Assembly (NCBI GenBank): GCA_002011835.1
Contig: MTPE01000129.1
Coordinates: forward strand, 1 to 5,927
Direction of reading: 5' to 3'
DNA: 5,927 nt
Source of the DNA: Desulfarculaceae bacterium JdFR-95
GTDB taxonomy: Bacteria; Desulfobacterota; Desulfarculia; Desulfarculales; Desulfarculaceae
How positions within the stretch are numbered: the first letter of the stretch is position 1; the number at the start of each line of letters is the position of its first letter. The position numbers were made by a program, and so were the translations under genes. Shown in pieces: positions 1-5,927 of this stretch. Under the pieces are notes generated by a model. It had not been told where the DNA came from and did no database searches. It saw nothing but the letters and a program-made list of their open reading frames with translations.

Positions 1-60
1 GGGGGGCGCTTTCCCTGGCGGGGCGGTTCCTGCCTGGCCTGCGGCCCTGCCGGCCGCCGC
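1..60. other. G+C-rich non-coding flank beyond the operon terminator
   Basis: This stretch lies downstream of the operon terminator and shows no credible gene. It is very G+C rich. The only structure I see is a small inverted repeat: GCGGCC at 41-46 and GGCCGC at 52-57, a 6-bp stem around a 5-nt loop. It has no T-run on either side, so it does not read as an intrinsic terminator by itself. It could be the start of the spacer to the next gene, which lies outside the window. Confidence 0.5.
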
Positions 61-94
61 AAGAAAAGGCCCCTTTCCCTGAGGAAAGGGGCCT
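61..94 (-). terminator. Rho-independent terminator of the atp operon
   Basis: Positions 67-78 pair perfectly with 83-94 (12 bp, AGGCCCCTTTCC against GGAAAGGGGCCT) around a 4-nt loop at 79-82. Read on the minus strand, the hairpin is followed by TTTTCTT (67 down to 61), the U-rich tail expected of an intrinsic terminator. It lies 27 nt after the epsilon stop codon. On the plus strand the hairpin is followed by GGTGGTC with no T-run, so it should act in one direction only. This marks the 3' end of the transcription unit and shows that atpC is its last gene. Confidence 0.93.
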
Positions 95-121
95 GGTGGT
101 CGGCTTGGGTGAAGTTGCAGA

Positions 122-550
122 TCAGGCAGCAGGTGTGCCGCCACGGGCGCGCTCGGCCACGCGCATACGCAGCAGGGCGCGTTTGAGGGCGGCCTCGGCG
201 CGGGCGTAGTCGATCTCCTCTTGCTGGGCGCGGGCTAGGCGCTGTTCGGCGCGTTCGCGGGCGCGCTTGGCGCGGTCCACGTCGATCTCGCGGGCCAGTT
301 CGGCGGCCTCGGCCAGGATGGTGATCTTCTCGCCGGTGACCTCGGCGAACCCGCCGGCGATGGCGGCGTATTCGGTCTGGTCACCGTCGCGGAAGCGCAG
401 CTCACCGATGTCCAGGGAGGCCAGGAAGGGCACGTGGCCGTAGAGCACGCCGAACTCGCCGTCCACGCTGGTGGCCACGACCACGTCCACCTCTTTGCTG
501 ATGAGCAGCTTGTCGGGGGTCACCACTTCCAGCAGTATCTTGTTGGCCAT
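122..550 (-). CDS. atpC: F1Fo ATP synthase epsilon subunit (AtpC)
   Basis: This 142-residue protein is close to the usual epsilon length (about 130-140). Epsilon is part of the central rotor with gamma and inhibits ATP hydrolysis through its C-terminal helices. Residues 1-85 form the beta-sandwich domain, recognised by VVTP (9-12), DGEFGVLYGH (30-39) and GGFAEV (66-71). Residues 87-135 form a charged helical hairpin rich in Arg, Ala and Glu. IDVDRA at 89-94 fits the I(L)DxxRA ATP-binding consensus of Bacillus epsilon, and R100, R124 and R128 fall at positions equivalent to other nucleotide-contacting arginines there. The ATG at 548-550 is the natural start because the conserved domain begins at once. 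No strong Shine-Dalgarno precedes it; the upstream sequence GACGAGTGTAGGC is a weak match at best. The stop is TGA. The gene follows beta after 95 nt and is the last of the operon. Confidence 0.96.
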   Translation of the reverse strand: MANKILLEVVTPDKLLISKEVDVVVATSVDGEFGVLYGHVPFLASLDIGELRFRDGDQTEYAAIAGGFAEVTGEKITILAEAAELAREIDVDRAKRARERAEQRLARAQQEEIDYARAEAALKRALLRMRVAERARGGTPAA

Positions 551-581
551 GCCTACACTCGTCTCTGCTCGGTTCCGCGCC

Positions 582-612
582 GGGGGTGGGAAGGGACGTC
601 CCTTCCCCCCCG
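582..612 (-). repeat. Perfect 20-bp palindrome and extended hairpin between atpD and atpC
   Basis: Positions 588-607 are a perfect palindrome: the half-site GGGAAGGGAC at 588-597 is followed by its exact complement at 598-607. Beyond a single mismatch (587/608) the flanks can pair further, G-run with C-run, giving a long G+C-rich hairpin in the minus-strand mRNA. It begins about 34 nt after the beta stop and ends about 31 nt before the epsilon start. No U-run follows, so it is not a typical intrinsic terminator. Plausible roles (inference) are 3'-end stabilisation of the upstream mRNA, an RNA processing site, or lowering epsilon expression relative to beta. Confidence 0.75.
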
Positions 613-629
613 GGGTCGCGGTTTGGTTT

Positions 630-645
630 CAGAGGCCCTGCTCTG
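630..645 (-). repeat. Small inverted repeat right after the atpD stop
   Basis: CAGAG at 630-634 pairs with CTCTG at 641-645 around a 6-nt loop, directly next to the beta stop codon (646-648). The stem is only 5 bp and could be chance in this composition. It is recorded because, together with the larger palindrome at 588-607, it makes the beta-epsilon spacer mostly structured. Confidence 0.35.
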
Positions 646-3067
<2,422 letters not shown>

Positions 3068-3072
3068 GAACG

Positions 3073-3079
3073 CTCCTCT
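3073..3079 (-). promoter_or_regulatory. Ribosome binding site of atpG, abutting the alpha stop
   Basis: The minus strand reads AGAGGAG immediately after the TAA of alpha and 5 nt before the gamma ATG. It is a strong Shine-Dalgarno site and fixes the gamma start at 3067. The closeness to the stop allows terminating ribosomes to re-initiate. Confidence 0.85.
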
Positions 3080-4594
3080 TTACAACTGGGCCTGGAAGAC
3101 CTGGTCGAACTCCTCCAGCACCTTCTTGAACTTGGCGTCCAGCTCGTCGTCGATCTCCTGCTTGGCGTCCAACTCTTGCCACAGGTCGGGGTGCTTGGCC
3201 TCGATGAACTCGTAGAGCTGCTTCTCGTACTCGGCCAGGCTCTCCACCGGGTACTTGTCCAGGTAGCCGCGGGTACCGGCGTAGAGGATGGTCACCTGCT
3301 TGACCATGGGCAGGGGCTGGTACTGCGGCTGCTTGAGGATCTCGACCAGGCGCACGCCGCGGTTGAGCTGGCGCTGGGTGGCCTTGTCCAGGTCGGAGCC
3401 GAACTGGGCGAAGGCCTCCAGCTCGCGGTACTGGGCCAGGTCGAGGCGCAGGGTACCGGCCACCTGCTTCATGGCCTTGACCTGGGCCGCGCCGCCCACG
3501 CGGCTCACCGACAGGCCCACGTTGATGGCCGGGCGCACGCCGCTGAAGAACAGGCCCGGCTCCAGGTAGATCTGGCCGTCGGTGATGGAGATCACGTTGG
3601 TGGGGATGTAGGCGCTCACGTCGCCGGCCTGGGTCTCGATCACCGGCAGGGCGGTGAGCGAGCCCGCGCCCAGCTCGTCGCTCAGCTTGGCCGCGCGCTC
3701 CAGCAGGCGGCTGTGGTTGTAGAAGATGTCGCCGGGGTAGGCCTCGCGTCCCGGAGGCCGGCGCAGGAGCAGCGAGATCTGCCGGTAGGCGGTGGCCTGC
3801 TTGGAGAGGTCGTCGTAGCAGATCAGGGCGTGCTGGCCGTTGTCGCGGTAGTATTCGCCGATGGCGCAGCCGGCGTAAGGGGCGATGTACTGCAGGGTGG
3901 CGGGGTCGGAGGCGCAGGCGCTGACCACGCAGGTGTACTCCATGGCCCCGTGGCGGGTGAGCACGTCGATCACCTGCGCCACGGTGGACTTCTTCTGCCC
4001 GATGGCCACGTAGATACACTTCACGTCCTGGTCCTTCTGGTTGATGATGGCGTCCACCAGGATGGCGGTCTTGCCGATCTGGCGGTCGCCGATGACCAGC
4101 TCGCGCTGCCCGCGGCCCACCGGGGTCATGGCGTCGATGGCCTTGATCCCGGTGTAGAGGGGCTCGTGCACGCTCTTGCGGTCCACCACGCCGGGCGCCA
4201 CCACCTCGATGCGCCGCCGCTCGGTGGCCTCGATGGGACCCTTGCCGTCCAGGGGGTTGCCCACCGGGTCGATCACCCGCCCCAGCACGGCGTCACCCAC
4301 GGGCACGTCGGCGATGCGGCCGGTGCGCTTGACGATGTCGCCCTCCTTGATGTGCTCCACCTCGCCCATGATGGCCACGCCCACGGAGTCCTCTTCCAGG
4401 TTGAGCACCATGCCCAACAGACCACCGGAGAACTCCAGGAGCTCGCCAACCATGGCCTTCTCTACCCCGTGCACACGGGCGATCTGGTCGCCCACCGAGA
4501 GCACGGTCCCGGTCTCCGAGACCTCGACCTTCTTGTCGTAGTCCTTTATCTGCTCCCGGATGACCTGACTGATTTCTTCTGCTCTGATCTGCAT
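3080..4594 (-). CDS. atpA: F1Fo ATP synthase alpha subunit (AtpA)
   Basis: Alpha is the non-catalytic nucleotide-binding subunit, three copies per F1, and supplies the arginine finger to the beta catalytic site. The 504 residues match the usual 500-515. Residues 1-22 form the N-terminal helix that contacts delta. The beta-barrel follows at about 25-95. The P-loop is GDRQIGKT at 169-176 (K175, T176), with Ile173 where most alpha subunits have Thr. Walker B is ALICYDD (256-262). The family signature [10 protein letters not shown] is at 355-364, directly followed by R365, the expected arginine finger. The C-terminal helical domain runs from about 375 to 504. The ATG at 4592-4594 overlaps the delta stop as TAATG, and GGGGTGAG about 8 nt upstream, inside delta, serves as its ribosome binding site. 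The stop is TAA. Confidence 0.99.
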   Translation of the reverse strand: MQIRAEEISQVIREQIKDYDKKVEVSETGTVLSVGDQIARVHGVEKAMVGELLEFSGGLLGMVLNLEEDSVGVAIMGEVEHIKEGDIVKRTGRIADVPVGDAVLGRVIDPVGNPLDGKGPIEATERRRIEVVAPGVVDRKSVHEPLYTGIKAIDAMTPVGRGQRELVIGDRQIGKTAILVDAIINQKDQDVKCIYVAIGQKKSTVAQVIDVLTRHGAMEYTCVVSACASDPATLQYIAPYAGCAIGEYYRDNGQHALICYDDLSKQATAYRQISLLLRRPPGREAYPGDIFYNHSRLLERAAKLSDELGAGSLTALPVIETQAGDVSAYIPTNVISITDGQIYLEPGLFFSGVRPAINVGLSVSRVGGAAQVKAMKQVAGTLRLDLAQYRELEAFAQFGSDLDKATQRQLNRGVRLVEILKQPQYQPLPMVKQVTILYAGTRGYLDKYPVESLAEYEKQLYEFIEAKHPDLWQELDAKQEIDDELDAKFKKVLEEFDQVFQAQL

Positions 4595-5145
4595 TAGGCG
4601 TACTCACCCCTTCTCAAGGATTCCTTCAAGCTCTCCAGCTGGGTCTTGACGCTGCCGTCCAGCACCAAGTCACCGATGCGGGCCACGACACCGCCGATCA
4701 GGCTGGGATCCTCCTTGACTTCTATCTGGACCTCGCGCCCGGCCACCTGCTTCAGCGCCTCGGCCAGCTTGGCCACGTCATCGTCGGACAAGGGCGCCGC
4801 AGTGGTGACCTGGGCCCGGGTTATGCCCTTGGCCTCGTCCAGCAGACGCTCGTACACCATCAGGATGTTGCGGGTCTGGTTGATGCGCCCCCGGTCCATC
4901 AAGAGCCGGAAGAAGTTGTTCACCATGGGGCTGAGGCCCATCTTCTCCAACACGGCCTCCAAAACCCGCTTGCGAGCGTCACGCTCGATGGCCGGATTGG
5001 CCAGCACCTTCTCCAGCTCCGGGCTGGCATCGAAGGTGGCCACCATCTCGGCCAGCTCCTGACCATACTGCTCCATCTGGCCCTCTTCCTTGCCCAGCTC
5101 CAAGAGGGCCTTGGCATAGCGTTTGGCAACGATGAGGCTGGTCAC
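4594..5145 (-). CDS. atpH: F1Fo ATP synthase delta subunit (AtpH)
   Basis: Delta caps F1 and ties the alpha N-termini to the peripheral stalk formed by b and b'. The 183 residues compare with about 175-185 in the family. The N-terminal six-helix domain (about 1-105) begins with [11 protein letters not shown] (7-17). The C-terminal part carries the delta signature region, from [12 protein letters not shown] (141-152) through [12 protein letters not shown] (154-165). The start codon is GTG at 5143-5145, chosen because AGGAGG (5155-5150) lies 4 nt upstream and because the family N-terminus begins here. The GTG overlaps the b stop as GTGA (4 nt), and the TAA stop overlaps the alpha ATG by one base. 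Translation is therefore probably coupled at both ends. Confidence 0.97.
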   Translation of the reverse strand: MTSLIVAKRYAKALLELGKEEGQMEQYGQELAEMVATFDASPELEKVLANPAIERDARKRVLEAVLEKMGLSPMVNNFFRLLMDRGRINQTRNILMVYERLLDEAKGITRAQVTTAAPLSDDDVAKLAEALKQVAGREVQIEVKEDPSLIGGVVARIGDLVLDGSVKTQLESLKESLRRGEYA

Positions 5146-5738
5146 AGTACCTCCTGCTGTACCTTGGCCAGGTAATCACCCACCAGGCGGGCCTGGTCCT
5201 CGGCGGTTATGTTCTCCCTCAGAAGATCCTCGGCCACCTTGGCCGACAGCTCGGCCACCTCCCGGCGCAGCTCGGCCTTGGCCTGGGCGGTCTCCTGCTC
5301 GATGGTGAACCGCGCCTGGGCCCGAATGCGCTCGGCCATGGCCTTGGCGTTGTCCACGATCTTCTCGTACTCCCGCTCGCCCTGACGCCGGAACTCGGCC
5401 AGGATCTGCTCCCGCTCCGCCTCGGCCTCCTTCAGCCGCTTCTCCATCAGGGCGTACTCGCGCTTGGCCTCCTCGCGCTTGGCCTCCAGCTCGGCCAGCT
5501 CCTCCCGGATGCCCTCGGCCCGGCTCTTGAGCGCCGAGGACAAGGGCTTGCGGGCCAGGAACACGATGGTGCCCAACAGGATGGCGAAGTTGATGGCCCG
5601 GTAGATCAGGTCGGCCCAGTTCAGGTGGCCGCCGCCCTCTCCTCCACCAGAGGCCAGCGCCACCCCAGACCAAACCACCACCACCGCGCCCGCGGCCAGC
5701 GGCGACAACCAGCGGCTCATCCTCTCTCGCTCCCTCAC
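5142..5738 (-). CDS. atpF: F1Fo ATP synthase subunit b (AtpF) with signal-like N-terminus
   Basis: Subunit b is a membrane-anchored helix of the peripheral stalk that stops F1 from turning with the rotor. The 198 residues exceed the roughly 156 of E. coli b. Residues 12-29 form an extra hydrophobic stretch ending in VALAS before a glycine-rich linker (30-37), which looks like a signal peptide with an AxA-type cleavage site. The true b membrane helix follows at about 42-62 (YRAINFAILLGTIVFLARKP), then a long charged helix (about 70-175) rich in Glu, Arg and Ala, typical of the dimeric stalk. The start chosen is GTG at 5736-5738, with GGGGAGGAG 6 nt upstream and a 4-nt GTGA overlap with b'. An ATG six codons in (5718-5720), preceded by AGGGAG, is a reasonable alternative and would keep the hydrophobic stretch. 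The stop TGA overlaps delta. Confidence 0.94.
   Translation of the reverse strand: MRERERMSRWLSPLAAGAVVVVWSGVALASGGGEGGGHLNWADLIYRAINFAILLGTIVFLARKPLSSALKSRAEGIREELAELEAKREEAKREYALMEKRLKEAEAEREQILAEFRRQGEREYEKIVDNAKAMAERIRAQARFTIEQETAQAKAELRREVAELSAKVAEDLLRENITAEDQARLVGDYLAKVQQEVL
5150..5155 (-). promoter_or_regulatory. Ribosome binding site supporting the GTG start of atpH
   Basis: The minus strand reads AGGAGG followed by TACT and GTG at 5145. The site is embedded in the last codons of b (Gln-Glu-Val). Together with the GTGA overlap it defines a non-ATG start for delta. Confidence 0.82.
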
Positions 5739-5927
5739 TGGATGCTCCTCCCCAGGATCTTCTGGGCCAGCTCCACCCCAAAGCTCTGGACCTGGTCCCG
5801 CAGCTCGGCGCGGGCCTTCTCCAGCTCCTGCTGGATCTCGGCCCGCACCTTGGCTACCGTCTCCTCCATCTCCCGGGTGGCCGCCTCTATCAGCTCCCGC
5901 TCCCGGGCGCGACCCTCGGCCTTCATC
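5735..5927 (-). CDS. atpF': F1Fo ATP synthase subunit b' (AtpF'/AtpX), C-terminal part
   Basis: Only the last 63 or so codons are inside the window; the gene runs off the right edge, and the Met at 5924-5926 is probably internal. What is visible is a charged helix (EMEETVAKVRAEIQQELEKA) ending in ELRDQVQSFGVELAQKILGR and a short tail. This is the typical C-terminus of b-type stalk subunits, where a final amphipathic helix with (L)AQKILGR binds delta. The membrane helix that would confirm b' lies outside. Its place just before a complete b gene indicates the b/b' heterodimer arrangement known in cyanobacteria, Alphaproteobacteria and Desulfobacterota. The stop TGA overlaps the b GTG by 4 nt. 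An alternative is a second b copy rather than true b'. Confidence 0.85.
   Translation of the reverse strand, partial: MKAEGRARERELIEAATREMEETVAKVRAEIQQELEKARAELRDQVQSFGVELAQKILGRSIQ
5745..5753 (-). promoter_or_regulatory. Ribosome binding site supporting the GTG start of atpF
   Basis: The minus strand reads GGGGAGGAG followed by 6 nt and GTG at 5738. It lies within the last codons of b'. It favours the GTG over the downstream ATG at 5720 as the main start of b, though the latter has its own weaker AGGGAG. Confidence 0.7.

Noticed and set aside
41..57. GCGGCC/GGCCGC hairpin as a second terminator
   Set aside because: The stem is only 6 bp and has no adjacent T-run. In such G+C-rich sequence it is likely by chance.
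582..612. The atpD-atpC palindrome as an intrinsic terminator
   Set aside because: No U-run follows the hairpin on either strand, and the terminator with a proper tail is found after atpC at 61-94.
551..645. A possible small gene between beta and epsilon
   Set aside because: The 95-nt gap is filled by inverted repeats, and no start with a ribosome binding site opens a plausible frame there.

Overview
The window is the distal part of a bacterial F-type ATP synthase operon. Every gene is on the minus strand, so transcription runs from high to low coordinates. The order in transcription is b' (C-terminal part only, cut by the window edge), b, delta, alpha, gamma, beta, epsilon, followed by a strong intrinsic terminator. 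All seven reading frames are intact apart from the window truncation of b', and the diagnostic motifs of each subunit are present.

The DNA is strongly G+C rich. A b'/b pair followed directly by delta-alpha-gamma-beta-epsilon, with a b subunit that carries a signal-peptide-like hydrophobic N-terminus, resembles the ATP synthase operons of Desulfobacterota (former Deltaproteobacteria). This taxonomic placement is an inference from layout and protein style. No 16S rRNA or other marker is in the window. The a and c subunits (atpB, atpE) are not between these genes. They must lie beyond the right edge or at another locus, so the coupling ion (H+ or Na+) cannot be judged.

Layout: 5735-5927 b' C-terminus; 5142-5738 b; 4594-5145 delta; 3080-4594 alpha; 2195-3067 gamma; 2056-2194 a 139-nt gap with a short direct repeat; 646-2055 beta; 551-645 a gap with a perfect 20-bp palindrome; 122-550 epsilon; 61-94 terminator; 1-60 G+C-rich sequence with a small hairpin and no gene. 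Junctions in the first half are very tight: GTGA overlaps at b'/b and b/delta, TAATG at delta/alpha, and 12 nt at alpha/gamma. Only the two junctions flanking beta are loose.

Function: b' and b form the peripheral stalk anchored in the membrane and held to the top of F1 by delta. Alpha and beta form the catalytic hexamer, and gamma with epsilon forms the rotating central stalk. Epsilon matches the ATP-binding consensus known from Bacillus epsilon, which suggests an ATP-sensing inhibitory role. I found no undescribed system here. The points worth a second look are the two structured intergenic spacers around beta, the signal-like N-terminus of b, the epsilon ATP-binding motif and a P-loop variant in alpha.
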